Assembly: GCF_001905545.1 (NCBI RefSeq) | Contig: NZ_LIPD01000016.1 | Span: 1-64,000, forward strand | Direction of reading: 5' to 3' | DNA length: 64,000 nucleotides | From: Streptomyces sp. CB02056 | GTDB lineage: Bacteria > Actinomycetota > Actinomycetes > Streptomycetales > Streptomycetaceae | In this document: one piece after another, positions 24,613 to 33,231 of the stretch | Position numbering within the stretch: position 1 is the stretch's first letter | Layout of the letters: each line of letters starts with the position of its first letter | Position numbers and translations under genes: made by a program | Notes under the pieces: model-generated | Told to the model about the DNA's origin: nothing | The model's input: the letters and a program-made list of their open reading frames with translations, nothing else | Database searches by the model: none

Positions 24613-24667
24613 CGGTTCCCTCCTCGGGATGGTTCGGGATGGTTCGGTCTCGGATGGCGCCTTGTCA

Positions 24668-24694
24668 TTCATTCAGACGGACTGTATGAATGAA
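24668..24694. promoter_or_regulatory. Operator-like inverted repeat between two divergent SDR genes
   Basis: TTCATTCA (24668-24675) and TGAATGAA (24687-24694) form perfect arms around 11 bases, inside which CAG/CTG is another small dyad. It is AT-rich, placed over both likely promoters, and has the size of a TetR-type operator. A TetR gene lies 0.9 kb downstream. Confidence 0.65.
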
Positions 24695-24746
24695 ATCAAG
24701 TGAACCACGGCGCACCGCGCGTGCGAACCCGAAGGAGCGATGGAAC

Positions 24747-25520
24747 ATGGGAGTTCGGCAGGATCGGTACCCCGACCTGGACGGCCGGGTGGTCGTGGTC
24801 GCCGGCGGCAGCCGCGGCATCGGCGCGGAGACCGCCCGCGCCTTCGCCCGGCAGGGCGCGGCCGTCGCCGTCCTCGGGCGCGACGCGCAGGCGCTGGCGG
24901 ACGTGGCGGAGGGCCTGCGGGCGGAGGGGGTCCGGGCGCTCGGACTGGTCGCCGACTGCACGGACGCGGCGGCACTCGGCTCCGCCGCCGCCCGGATCGA
25001 GCGGGACCTCGGCCCCGTCGACACCCTGGCCGCCTTCGCCGGCGGCGGAGGCTACCCGGTGCCGACCGTCCGCGAGGCCGAGGAGCACTGGCGGGCCGTG
25101 CTCGACGGCAACCTCACCGCCACCTTCCTCACCGTCCAGGCCTTCCTGCCCGGCCTGCTGGCCCGCCGCGGCGGTTCGATCGTCACCATGGCCTCCACGG
25201 CCGGCCGGCTGGCCGGCGGCGCCTCCGCGGCGTACGCCACGGCCAAGGCAGGGGTGCTGATGTTCACCCGGCACCTCGCGCTGGAGGTCGCCGGTGAGGG
25301 CGTGCGGGTCAACGCCATCGCACCGGGCGCCGTCCGTACCGAGCGGACCGCCGCGCAGATGCCGCCCGAGGTGCAGGCCGCGGTCGCCGCCGTGCACCCG
25401 CTGGGCCGCCTCGGCGAGCCGGCGGACGTCGCCTCGGCCACGCTCTTCCTGGCCTCCGACGCGTCCTCCTGGATCACCGGGCAGACCCTGGACGTCAGCG
25501 GCGGGCGGGTCATGATCTGA
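24747..25520 (+). CDS. Classical short-chain dehydrogenase/reductase
   Basis: 257 residues from ATG 24747 with GAAGGAG at 24731. The cofactor loop VVVVAGGSRGIGAETARAFA, the NAG-like AFAGGGG, catalytic TMASTAGRL with Ser, then AAYATAKAGVLMFTRHLA (Tyr-x3-Lys), and the end WITGQTLDVSGGRVMI all fit the FabG-like family. Substrate unknown. It shares a divergent promoter region with the NmrA-like gene and precedes a TetR gene. Confidence 0.88.
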   Translation: MGVRQDRYPDLDGRVVVVAGGSRGIGAETARAFARQGAAVAVLGRDAQALADVAEGLRAEGVRALGLVADCTDAAALGSAAARIERDLGPVDTLAAFAGGGGYPVPTVREAEEHWRAVLDGNLTATFLTVQAFLPGLLARRGGSIVTMASTAGRLAGGASAAYATAKAGVLMFTRHLALEVAGEGVRVNAIAPGAVRTERTAAQMPPEVQAAVAAVHPLGRLGEPADVASATLFLASDASSWITGQTLDVSGGRVMI

Positions 25521-25617
25521 GCGCCGGGCCCGCTCCGCCGGGAGCCGGGCCTTCCCCGCCCGGGTGAACCGATCGGCGATACTGCCAGTTCACACGGAAC
25601 GAGTGGAGGCGAGCGGG

Positions 25618-26238
25618 ATGAGCCCCCGGTCCTACCGGATGGGACAGCGGCAGGCGGAGGTCGACGAGACCCGCGCCCGGATCGTCGCGGCCGCCCGCGC
25701 GCACCTGGCCGAGACCGGCGGGGTCTCGCTGGACGCGGTCGCCCGCCGCGCGGACGTCGCCCGGGCGACCGTCTACTACCAGTTCGGCTCCAAGGCGGGC
25801 CTGCTGGAGGCGGTCTGCGACGCCCTCGCCGAGCAGGGCGGCATGGCCCGGCTCGCCGAGGCCTTCACCCAGGCCGACCCCTGGGCGGCGGTGGACCGCT
25901 TCGTCGAGGTGATGGGCGGCTTCTGGGCGGTCGACCGGGTCTGCACCCGCCGCTTGCGCGCCCTCGCCGCGCTCGACGAGGAGGTGGGCCGGGTCATCGC
26001 CGACCGCGACGCCCGCCGCCGGGAGGGCGCCGCGGTGCTGGTCGGCCGGCTGCCCGACGCCCCGGCGGACGCGGGGCGCCTGCTGTTCGTGCTCACCGCC
26101 TTCGAGACCTACGACGCGCTGGCGGCGGAGGCGGAGGCGGCGGGAGCCGTGGGCGGCGGGGCCGACCTGGCTGTGGCCACCCCGGCGGTCACCCGCCTGG
26201 TCCGCGCCGCTCTCGGCGGGCCGGCCGAGGGGTCGTAG
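25618..26238 (+). CDS. TetR-family transcriptional regulator
   Basis: 206 residues from ATG 25618 with GGAGG at 25605. The DNA-binding domain is RARIVAAARAHLAETGGVSLDAVARRADVARATVYYQFGSKAGLLEAV. The C-terminal ligand domain is helical. It lies 97 bases after the SDR gene on the same strand, and may be the regulator of the dyad upstream of that gene; this is inference. It converges on the hydrolase gene with 8 bases between. Confidence 0.9.
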   Translation: MSPRSYRMGQRQAEVDETRARIVAAARAHLAETGGVSLDAVARRADVARATVYYQFGSKAGLLEAVCDALAEQGGMARLAEAFTQADPWAAVDRFVEVMGGFWAVDRVCTRRLRALAALDEEVGRVIADRDARRREGAAVLVGRLPDAPADAGRLLFVLTAFETYDALAAEAEAAGAVGGGADLAVATPAVTRLVRAALGGPAEGS

Positions 26239-26246
26239 GGCCCCGG

Positions 26247-27119
26247 TCAGCCGGCCTGCCGCGCGGCCGTGCCGAGGATGCCGGCGGTGACGGCCGCCGG
26301 GTCGTCGGTGGGCAGTGCATGGCCGGCGCCGGGGACGATCTCGACCCGGGCGGTGGGCACCAGCCGGTGCAGGCGGTCGGCGACGGCCCGGGCGTCGTGC
26401 AGGGCGCTGCGTTCGCCGAGGAGGAAGAGGGCGGGGGCGGTGAGCCGGCCGAGTTCCCGGTCGGTGAGGGTGGCGGCCGGGGGCAGGCGGCGGCGGAAGC
26501 CCATCGAGGCGCGGACCAGCGCCATCAGTTCGGTCTCCAGGACGGCGCTGTTGCCGACCAGCCGGGCCAGCCGGGGGCGCAGCGGGCGCGGGGCCGTCGC
26601 GGCGAGGCCGCCGAGGACGAGCCAGGTGTAGAAGCGGCGGTCCAGGTCGGCGAGGCCCGCCGTTTCGACCAGGGTGAGGGCGGCGGTCCGTCCGGGGTGG
26701 TGGATCTGGTGATTGAGGGCGATCCAGCCGCCGTAGGAGCAGCCGACCAGGTGGGCGGAGGGCAGGTCGAGGGCGGTGAGCAGTTCCTCCAGCCAGGCGG
26801 CGGCGTCGCGGCCGTCGGTGACGGGGGCGCTCTGCACGCTGGCGCCCGGTTCGCCGACGGTGTCCACGGCGATCACGGGGTGCTGTGCGGCGAGGGCGTC
26901 GAGGTGGGCGTGCCACATCAGCGCGTTGCCGCCGGAGCCGGGCAGCAGCACGATCGGCCGGCCCTCGGCGCGGCCGGTGCGGTACACCCGGGTGGTGCCG
27001 TAGCCGGTGGGGACGTCGAGCGGTGTCCAGGGCCCCGGCCGGAGTTCGGTCAGCGCGCGCTCGTAGGCGGCGCGGAAGCGGGCTTCGGCCTTGCCGTTCT
27101 TGAACTCGCTGATTCGCAT
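26247..27119 (-). CDS. Alpha/beta-fold hydrolase
   Basis: 290 residues from ATG 27119. Oxyanion segment VLLPGSGGNALMWHAHLDAL, nucleophile elbow GCSYGGW (Ser), an Asp region around LGERSALHDARAV, and the catalytic His in GAGHALPTDDP. It is a cytoplasmic hydrolase of unknown ester or C-C substrate. The ATG abuts a large dyad shared with the divergent TetR gene, so the regulator next door is the likely repressor. Confidence 0.87.
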   Translation of the reverse strand: MRISEFKNGKAEARFRAAYERALTELRPGPWTPLDVPTGYGTTRVYRTGRAEGRPIVLLPGSGGNALMWHAHLDALAAQHPVIAVDTVGEPGASVQSAPVTDGRDAAAWLEELLTALDLPSAHLVGCSYGGWIALNHQIHHPGRTAALTLVETAGLADLDRRFYTWLVLGGLAATAPRPLRPRLARLVGNSAVLETELMALVRASMGFRRRLPPAATLTDRELGRLTAPALFLLGERSALHDARAVADRLHRLVPTARVEIVPGAGHALPTDDPAAVTAGILGTAARQAG

Positions 27120-27155
27120 GGTACATGTGTATCACATGCATGATACGGGTGTACC
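27120..27155. promoter_or_regulatory. Operator: 15-bp imperfect inverted repeat
   Basis: Arms 27120-27134 and 27141-27155 match at 12 of 15 (GGTACA and GTATCA conserved) around CATGCA. It lies directly at the hydrolase start and 33 bases before the TetR start, so binding would control both genes. Confidence 0.75.
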
Positions 27156-27187
27156 AAGTGAAGCGGGACGAACAGACGGAGGCCGGA

Positions 27188-27793
27188 ATGACCGCGAAGG
27201 TCGACCACGAGGAACGCCGCCGGCAGATCGCCGAGGCCCTGCTGCGCATCGCCGACACCCAGGGCCTGCAGTCCGCCAGCATGCGGGCCGTCGCCACGGA
27301 GGCCGGGGTCTCGCTGCGGCTCGTCCAGTACTACTTCACGACCAAGGAGGGACTGCTGCTGGACGCCCTGGCCAGGCTCGGCACCCAGCTCCAGGCCCGG
27401 ATGGAACGGTGGATCGGCCAGGCCCGCGCCCCCCGGGAGGTGGTGACGGCGATCCTGTCCTGCATCCTGCCGACGGACGCCGAGAGCCGCCGGATCACCA
27501 GGACGTACGCGGCGTACTACGCGCTGGTGCTCGGCGACCCCGAGGTGCTGGCGAAGCAGGCCGCGCAGCCGCCGGTCGTCCTGGAGGGCTTCCTCGCCAA
27601 GCAGCTCCGGGCGGCGCAGCAGGCCGGGGGGATCGGGCCGGAGCGGGACGTCGAGGCGGTCGCGGCCGGGCTGCTGGCGATGGTCAACGGGCTCGGCTCC
27701 AGCGTGCTGGGCGGCCAGCGCACCGGTGAGCAGGCGCTCGCGGTCCTCGCGTACCACCTGGACGAGCTGTTCGGGCGGCCGGAAGCGGGCTGA
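27188..27793 (+). CDS. TetR-family regulator divergent from the hydrolase
   Basis: 201 residues from ATG 27188 with GGAGG at 27178. HTH region: RRQIAEALLRIADTQGLQSASMRAVATEAGVSLRLVQYYFTTKEGLLLDAL. The C-terminal domain is helical and includes GLLAMVNGLGSSVL, as in BetI-like members. It is expected to bind the adjacent 36-bp dyad and control itself and the hydrolase. A 163-base gap follows before the desaturase. Confidence 0.9.
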   Translation: MTAKVDHEERRRQIAEALLRIADTQGLQSASMRAVATEAGVSLRLVQYYFTTKEGLLLDALARLGTQLQARMERWIGQARAPREVVTAILSCILPTDAESRRITRTYAAYYALVLGDPEVLAKQAAQPPVVLEGFLAKQLRAAQQAGGIGPERDVEAVAAGLLAMVNGLGSSVLGGQRTGEQALAVLAYHLDELFGRPEAG

Positions 27794-27956
27794 CGGCCGG
27801 TGCCGTCGACCGTCGCGACGGCCCGCCGGTCCGACGGTCCGGCCCGCCGATCGGCGCGGCAGGCGGGCACCCCTCGCGGCAAGGGGGCTAACACCCGTAC
27901 GGGGCGGGTGCTTTCCCCGTTCCGCTGGAGGGCCTGTCACTGACAGACTCCGGGGT

Positions 27957-29015
27957 ATGTCCGCGCAGCCCGTGATGACGACCGAAGCGCCCGAAGCCCC
28001 CTCCTCCCGGTCCGGGAGCGGCGGCAGCGACTTCGCCCAGCTGACCCGCCGAATAGTCGACGAGGGCCTGCTCGACCGGCGCCCCGGCTACTACGCCGCC
28101 CGCATGGCCCTGGTGTTCGCCGCCTTCCTCGGCGGCTGGTACGCCCTGTTCGCGCTGGGCGACACCTGGTGGCAGCTCGGCCTGGCGGCGGCGATGTCCG
28201 TCGTCTTCGCCCAGATCGGCCTGCTCTCCCACGACCTGGCGCACCGTCAGGTCTTCGACCGGCGGGTGCCGAGCGAGATCGGCGGCCGGATCGCCGCCAA
28301 CCTGCTGATGGGCATGAGCTACGGCTGGTGGATGAACAAGCACACCCGCCACCACGCCAACCCGAACCACGAGGAGCGGGACCCGGACGTCGCCCCCGAA
28401 CTCCTGGTGTGGTCCCAGCGGCAGGCCCGGAAGGCGAGCGGCGTCGCCCGGTTCATCGGCCGCCGGCAGGCGTACCTGTTCGTGCCGCTGCTCCTGCTGG
28501 AGGGCCTCAACCTCAGCTTCAACAGCTTCCGCGCGCTGCGCGGGCCCGTGGTGAAGCGCCCGGTGCTGGAGGGCGTGCTGCTGGTGGTCCACTTCCTCGC
28601 CTACTTCGGCCTGGTGTTCGCCGCGCTCCCGGCCGGCAAGGCCGTCGCCTTCATCGCCGTGCACCAGGCGCTGTTCGGCGTCTACCTGGGCAGCGTCTTC
28701 GCCCCGAACCACAAGGGCATGCTGATGGTGACCCCGGAGATGAAGCTCGACTTCCTGCGCCGCCAGGTGCTCACCTCGCGCAACGTCCGCGGCGGGCTGC
28801 TCATCGACGCGGTGATGGGCGGCCTCAACTACCAGGTGGAGCACCACCTGTTCCCCAGCATGCCGACTCCGGCGCTCGGGCGGGCCGCCCGGATCACCCG
28901 GGAGTTCTGCGCCGAGAAGGGCGTCGCGTACTACGAGACGGGCCTGTTCCGCTCCTACCGGGAGATCTTCACCCACCTGCACCGGACGGGCGAGCCGATC
29001 CGCTCCGGCGGGTGA
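27957..29015 (+). CDS. Membrane fatty-acid desaturase
   Basis: 352 residues from ATG 27957. All three histidine boxes are present: HDLAHRQ (about residue 90), HTRHHANPNH (about 126), and QVEHHLFPSMP (about 293), which bind the di-iron centre. Two pairs of hydrophobic segments lie between them. The QxxHH last box and lack of an N-terminal cytochrome b5 suggest a linoleoyl-CoA-desaturase-like enzyme acting on acyl chains. No close ribosome binding site. The stop codon is inside a 20-bp tandem duplication. Confidence 0.88.
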   Translation: MSAQPVMTTEAPEAPSSRSGSGGSDFAQLTRRIVDEGLLDRRPGYYAARMALVFAAFLGGWYALFALGDTWWQLGLAAAMSVVFAQIGLLSHDLAHRQVFDRRVPSEIGGRIAANLLMGMSYGWWMNKHTRHHANPNHEERDPDVAPELLVWSQRQARKASGVARFIGRRQAYLFVPLLLLEGLNLSFNSFRALRGPVVKRPVLEGVLLVVHFLAYFGLVFAALPAGKAVAFIAVHQALFGVYLGSVFAPNHKGMLMVTPEMKLDFLRRQVLTSRNVRGGLLIDAVMGGLNYQVEHHLFPSMPTPALGRAARITREFCAEKGVAYYETGLFRSYREIFTHLHRTGEPIRSGG

Positions 29016-29043
29016 CCGTCACGTCCGGCGGGTGACCGTCACG
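29004..29043 (+). repeat. 20-bp tandem duplication across the desaturase stop
   Basis: TCCGGCGGGTGACCGTCACG occurs at 29004-29023 and again at 29024-29043. The TGA of the first copy ends the desaturase. Confidence 0.9.
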
Positions 29044-29149
29044 CCCTGGCGCCGGGATCCGTCGCCGGGACGGCCCTTCGGTGGCATCGCCCGTCCGCCG
29101 ACGCGTTCGCGCCCGTACGATGCCCGAGCGGGGTGGGTGGAGACCGGGG

Positions 29150-29950
29150 GTGGGTGTGGTTCGGTTCTGGCTGAGGTGGGCGCTGATCGCGCTCCTGGGA
29201 GTGGCGGTCGTGTTCGGCGGCTGGGCCGGGTGGCGGTTCTACCGCGACACGGCCATTCCGGCCCCGCCGGACGTCCCGGGGGTGGCGCGGGCGCCGGAGA
29301 CCGAGGAGGCCCGCCTGGCGGCCGAGCGGCGGATGGCCGACCGGATCGACCGGCTGCCCGAACTGCTGCCGTGGGCCCAGGGGTTGGGGCGGTCGACGGT
29401 CGACGTGTGCCGCACCGACTACCGCGGCGGCCTGTTCCTCCGGGGGCTGTGGCTGCCGGTGGCCTGCGAGCGGACCGTGAACGTGTACCTGGCCTTTGAC
29501 GGCGGCGACGTCCGCTCCCGGCTGGCCGATCTGGACCGGTACCTGGACGCCGAGGGCTGGCGGAGCTCGCAGCGGTGGAGCGGCCTGGTCGCGGCCGACG
29601 AGTACGCCCACCAGCCGCCCGCCGACCCGACCCCGGAGGAGGTGGCGGAGGCGGCGGCCCGGCCGATCGCCCCGTCGGTGGAGTTCAGGCCGGCGACGGA
29701 CGAGGCGGTGCGGACGGAGCTGGCCGTGAGCGTCTCCCGGCCGCCGGGCCCCGAACTCCTGACCTCCGGCGAGGACTACTGGTACGAGAAGTACGGCGGC
29801 CGGCGCTACCGGAACGACGAGGGGCAGCGGTCCGAGTACCTGGCCTGGCAGCCGGTGCGGCCGAGTGAGGTCACCGGGCCGGCCGAGGGCCGGTACGTGG
29901 CGGTCCTGGGCTTCACGACCAGGTACGCGGAGCAGCAGGAGGCGCCGTGA
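29150..29950 (+). CDS. Single-pass membrane protein of unknown function
   Basis: 266 residues from GTG 29150, seven bases after GGAG; ATG 29120 would add ten residues and has no ribosome binding site. FWLRWALIALLGVAVVFGGWAGW is the anchor, with the rest outside: a helical region, DVCRTDYRGGLFLRGLWLP...CE with two Cys that could form a disulfide, DRYLDAEGW, and a C-terminal beta-rich part. No domain name is recognised. Confidence 0.7.
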   Translation: MGVVRFWLRWALIALLGVAVVFGGWAGWRFYRDTAIPAPPDVPGVARAPETEEARLAAERRMADRIDRLPELLPWAQGLGRSTVDVCRTDYRGGLFLRGLWLPVACERTVNVYLAFDGGDVRSRLADLDRYLDAEGWRSSQRWSGLVAADEYAHQPPADPTPEEVAEAAARPIAPSVEFRPATDEAVRTELAVSVSRPPGPELLTSGEDYWYEKYGGRRYRNDEGQRSEYLAWQPVRPSEVTGPAEGRYVAVLGFTTRYAEQQEAP

Positions 29951-29972
29951 GGCAGGGAGCCGCCGTGGCCGG

Positions 29973-31199
29973 TCAGCCCGCCGTGCCGGGCGGCGGGGAG
30001 GGCGGCGGGGAGAGCGGCAGGGTGGCGGTGACCCGGAAGCCCGTGCGGTAGGGCGAGGCGGTCAGCTCGCCGCCGAACAGCGCGATCCGCTCGGCGAGTC
30101 CGAGCAGGCCGTGCCCGGTGGACAGTCCCCGGCGGGCCTCGGGGCGGCGGCCCGCGCCGTCGTCGACCACGTCGAGGGTCAGCACCTCGGACCAGCTGAT
30201 CCGCACCGAGGCGTGGCTGCCGGCGCCGGAGTGCTTGATGATGTTGGTGACGGCCTCCTGGACCAGCCGGTAGGCCGTCAGGTCGACGCTGTCGTCGAGG
30301 TGGGCCGGGGTGCCGCGCACCTCCAGGTCGATCAGGATCCCGGCGCGTCGGGCGTCCTCCAGCAGCGGGCCCAGGTCGGCGAGCCCGTGGCGCCCGGTCC
30401 CGTCCGTCATGGGGACGTCGGCGGTGCGCAACAGCCGGAGCATGCGGCGCAGTTCGGCCATCGCGTTGCGGCCCAGTTCCTCGATGTCGCGGAGGGTGCC
30501 GGCCAGCCGGTCCGCGTCGGCGGGCGCGGTGCAGCGGGCGGTGTCGGCCTGCATGACGATGACGGCCACCGCGTTGGCCACGATGTCGTGCAACTCCCGG
30601 GCGATCTGGACGCGTTCGCCGAGGACGGCCTGGCGGGCGCGCGCGAGTTCGCGCTGGTCGCGCTCGGCGGCGAGGGCGGCGGCCCGGACCCGGCGGCCGG
30701 CGCCCCAGGCGACGGCGGTGATCGGCAGGAAGTAGGCGATGCCGCTGACGAGGTACGACGTCCGACGGGAGGGAGGCACCGCCCCGTCGGCGATCGGGTA
30801 CCAGATGGCCAGGGCGATCGGCAGGGCCGTCAGCACGAGGGCGGCGACGGAGGCGGGCCGGCCGCTCAGCCTGGCCGCCGTGTACAGCGCGAGCAGTACG
30901 CCGAAGAAGGGGGTGAAGGCGAAGCCGCTGTTCAGGGAGAGCAGGGCCGCGCCCACGGCGGCGGCCCAGACGACGGCGAACACCGCCTCCGGCCACCGTC
31001 GGCGGAAGGTCAGCGCGACGGCCTCCGGGACGGCGAACGCGGACAGCAGCAGCTGGTCGCGGACGTTCGTCCCGGTCGCGAGCGGGGCCGCGTAGAAGAA
31101 GACGTCGGGGACGGTGACCGCCAGTGCCAGCGCGGCGTCCGCCGCCGTGACGGTCGGTGACCCCCGGCGGCGGACGCCGTCTGTCGCGACCTCCGTCAC
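29973..31199 (-). CDS. Sensor histidine kinase (HisKA_3, NarL/DesK type), no partner nearby
   Basis: 408 residues from GTG 31199. Residues 20-165 hold about 6 hydrophobic segments. The dimerisation box is IARELHDIVANAVAVIVMQAD (phospho-His near 204), then AMAELRRMLRLLR, LTAYRLVQEAVTNIIKHSGAG (N box) and the ATP lids DDGAGRRP and STGHGLLGLAERI. Kinases of this type usually sit next to a LuxR response regulator; none is in the neighbourhood. It overlaps the stop of the upstream gene by 4 bases (GTGA). Confidence 0.9.
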   Translation of the reverse strand: MTEVATDGVRRRGSPTVTAADAALALAVTVPDVFFYAAPLATGTNVRDQLLLSAFAVPEAVALTFRRRWPEAVFAVVWAAAVGAALLSLNSGFAFTPFFGVLLALYTAARLSGRPASVAALVLTALPIALAIWYPIADGAVPPSRRTSYLVSGIAYFLPITAVAWGAGRRVRAAALAAERDQRELARARQAVLGERVQIARELHDIVANAVAVIVMQADTARCTAPADADRLAGTLRDIEELGRNAMAELRRMLRLLRTADVPMTDGTGRHGLADLGPLLEDARRAGILIDLEVRGTPAHLDDSVDLTAYRLVQEAVTNIIKHSGAGSHASVRISWSEVLTLDVVDDGAGRRPEARRGLSTGHGLLGLAERIALFGGELTASPYRTGFRVTATLPLSPPPSPPPGTAG

Positions 31200-31735
31200 A
31201 ACCGGAGTTCCCGGCAGCACGAGGTGTTCGAGCCGAGGCAGCACCAGTTGTCGTCGAACTCCCGGAACCCCTCCACCGGGATGTCGGACCACCACGGTTC
31301 CGGCGGGGTGGCGCGCTCCGGTGGACGGACCGGATAGCCGAGGGCGGCGTGGGCGGCCCACAGGTCGCCGCGGTACTGCCGCAGGGTGTCGTTGAGCCGG
31401 TCCCGGGTGACCTCTCCGGGGGCGGGCGCGTGCCGTGACGGCGTGAGCAGGGTCAGGAAGGCCGCCGCGCCGCGGACGTCGTCGGTGGCGAAGGCGGCCA
31501 GGCTGATGCCGGCCACGCGCAGGGCCTCGGTGCCGTCGCCCGGGTCGGGGGCGACGGTGATGCGGACGGCGAGGCTCTGCCACGGGTCGCCGACCGTGCG
31601 CGGCGGATCGGGCACCAGGAGAGTGCGGGGGCCGAGGAGGATGCCGTGGGCGAGGGCCGGACCAGCCTTCCCGTCCGACTCGACGTGGTGCACGGTGGCA
31701 CCGACGGTGGGCGCGGGGATCGTCGATTCGCTCAT
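31196..31735 (-). CDS. Protein with degenerate trypsin-like part and Cys-rich tail, coupled to the kinase
   Basis: 179 residues from ATG 31735. Residues 10-105 resemble the first half of a trypsin-like barrel (GILLGPRTLLVPDPP where LTAAHC would be, and DVRGAAAFLTLLTP like DLALLRL), but the catalytic His is absent. A helical linker follows, then an acidic-aromatic segment and the tail DDNWCCLGSNTSCCRELRL, with two Cys pairs. Its stop overlaps the kinase start by 4 bases, so the two are made together. It might be a sensor partner or a precursor of a modified peptide; neither is shown. Confidence 0.7.
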   Translation of the reverse strand: MSESTIPAPTVGATVHHVESDGKAGPALAHGILLGPRTLLVPDPPRTVGDPWQSLAVRITVAPDPGDGTEALRVAGISLAAFATDDVRGAAAFLTLLTPSRHAPAPGEVTRDRLNDTLRQYRGDLWAAHAALGYPVRPPERATPPEPWWSDIPVEGFREFDDNWCCLGSNTSCCRELRL

Positions 31736-31885
31736 GGTGGGGCTCCCGGAGGGGAGTGGGGGCTTTCACCCAGTGGTAGCGCGCCCCGTCCCGCGTCGCC
31801 TGCGGGGGATGACTGCTCGGGTGAGTGACCGAGCGGGGTCGGTCGCGGCCCCCCGCAGGCGTCCCGCGGGCGGCCGCGAGGCCCC

Positions 31886-32248
31886 TCAGCCGCCGAAACC
31901 GGCCAGCAGCCCGCGCGGGTCGAAGGTCACCCGGATCCGGGTGATCCGCCCGTCCTCGACGTGCATCCAGTTCGCCGTCGGCGCCGGCGGGGCGATGCTG
32001 GTGCGCAGCTCGAACCAGGTGATCACCTCGTCGCCCTCGGCCACCCGGACCTTCACGTCGATCTTCTCCAGCACCTGTCCGAGCCCCTTCAGCCCGGCCA
32101 GCGCCTCCTCCACCCCGGAGGCCGTCCCCAGCGCGCCGACGAAGTCGACGTCGTCGGCCAGCAGGCCCCGGACGGTCTCGAAGTCGCCCGCCTCCCAGGC
32201 GGTGAAGTAGGTCTCGGCAAGCTCACGCGCGGTCTTCGTCGTCGTCAT
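31886..32248 (-). CDS. SnoaL-like (NTF2-fold) protein
   Basis: 120 residues from ATG 32248 with GGGAGGA ahead. TARELAETYFTAWEAGDFETVRGLLADDVDFVG is the typical helix-helix-strand start of SnoaL/NTF2 proteins, ending with ANWMHVEDGRITRIRVTFDPRGLL. Such proteins are small enzymes or ligand binders. It is divergent from a LysR gene with dyads between, so it is probably that regulator's target. Confidence 0.85.
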   Translation of the reverse strand: MTTTKTARELAETYFTAWEAGDFETVRGLLADDVDFVGALGTASGVEEALAGLKGLGQVLEKIDVKVRVAEGDEVITWFELRTSIAPPAPTANWMHVEDGRITRIRVTFDPRGLLAGFGG

Positions 32249-32273
32249 GCCGCCATCCTCCCGAGCACCCAAC

Positions 32274-32309
32274 CCATCCGTCCAACAGATGGATCGGATG
32301 GAGTCCATC
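32274..32309. promoter_or_regulatory. Paired CCATC/GATGG dyads (LysR-type binding region)
   Basis: CCATC-N9-GATGG lies at 32274-32292 and GATGG-AGT-CCATC at 32297-32309, between the divergent SnoaL and LysR starts. LysR regulators bind tandem dyads in this position. Confidence 0.6.
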
Positions 32310-32355
32310 TCTTCCGGTTATGCCGCAGGGGTCCGGTCGCCTATCGTCGTCGCCC

Positions 32356-33231
32356 ATGGAGATGCACCAGCTGCGCTACTTCGCCGCCGTGGTCGACGAG
32401 GGCACCTTCACCGCCGCGGCCGCCCGGCTGCACGTGAGCCAGTCCGGCGTCAGCACCCAAGTGGCCAAGCTGGAGCGCGAACTGGGCCAGCAGCTGCTCG
32501 ACCGGGCCGGCCGGCAGGTGCGCCTCACCCCGGTCGGCGAGGCGGTCCTCCCGCTGGCGAGGAACGCCCTGGCCACCCTCGACGCCATCCAGCACACCGC
32601 CGCCGAGTTCGCCGACGCCGTCCGCGGCCGGGTCCGGCTCGGCATGATCATGGGCTGCTCGATCCCGCCCTTCCTGGACACCGTCGCGGACCTCGGCCGC
32701 AGCCACCCCGGCATCGAACTCAGCCTGCACGAGGGGCACTCCGAGGACCTCCAGGCGCAGGTCCTGGCCGGCTCCCTCGACCTGGCCCTGATCGGCTACA
32801 CCGGCGAGGCCGCCCCGGGGCTGGAGGACACCGTCGTCGTCGACGAGCCGATCTCCGCCGTCGTCCCCGCCGGGCACCCCCTCGACCGGGCGCGGCTCCG
32901 CCTCGCCGACCTGCGCGGCGAGAAGGTCCTCTGCCTCCCCCCGGGCACCGGCCTGCGCGCCGCCTACCAGGACTCCTGCCGCCGGCTCGGCCTCGATCCG
33001 CGGGTGGACATCGAGGCCAGCTCCCCGGCCGCCCTGCTCCGGCTCGCCGAGCGCGGCGCGGGCGTGGCCGTCCTCAGCGCCTCCTCCGCCACGGGCGCCG
33101 GGCTGCGGGCCGTCCCGCTGGCCGACGCCGCCACCTGCGCCCGGCTCGGGCTGGTCGTCCGCCGCGACCAGCAGTCCCCGGCGGTACGGCTGTTGCGCGC
33201 GAAGCTCGCCGCGGCGATGCGCCCGGCCTGA
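32356..33231 (+). CDS. LysR-family transcriptional regulator
   Basis: 291 residues from ATG 32356. HTH: QLRYFAAVVDEGTFTAAAARLHVSQSGVSTQVAKLERELGQQLLDR. The effector domain starts at about residue 90 (VRLGMIMGCSIPPFLDTVADL), with DLALIGYTGE and GAGVAVLSAS loops. It is expected to control the divergent SnoaL gene through the CCATC/GATGG dyads. Its stop codon lies in a 33-bp period tandem duplication. Confidence 0.9.
   Translation: MEMHQLRYFAAVVDEGTFTAAAARLHVSQSGVSTQVAKLERELGQQLLDRAGRQVRLTPVGEAVLPLARNALATLDAIQHTAAEFADAVRGRVRLGMIMGCSIPPFLDTVADLGRSHPGIELSLHEGHSEDLQAQVLAGSLDLALIGYTGEAAPGLEDTVVVDEPISAVVPAGHPLDRARLRLADLRGEKVLCLPPGTGLRAAYQDSCRRLGLDPRVDIEASSPAALLRLAERGAGVAVLSASSATGAGLRAVPLADAATCARLGLVVRRDQQSPAVRLLRAKLAAAMRPA

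Noticed and set aside
31196..31260. RiPP biosynthetic cluster around the Cys-rich tail
   Set aside because: No cyclase, radical SAM, dehydratase or exporter gene lies nearby; the peptide idea stays speculative.
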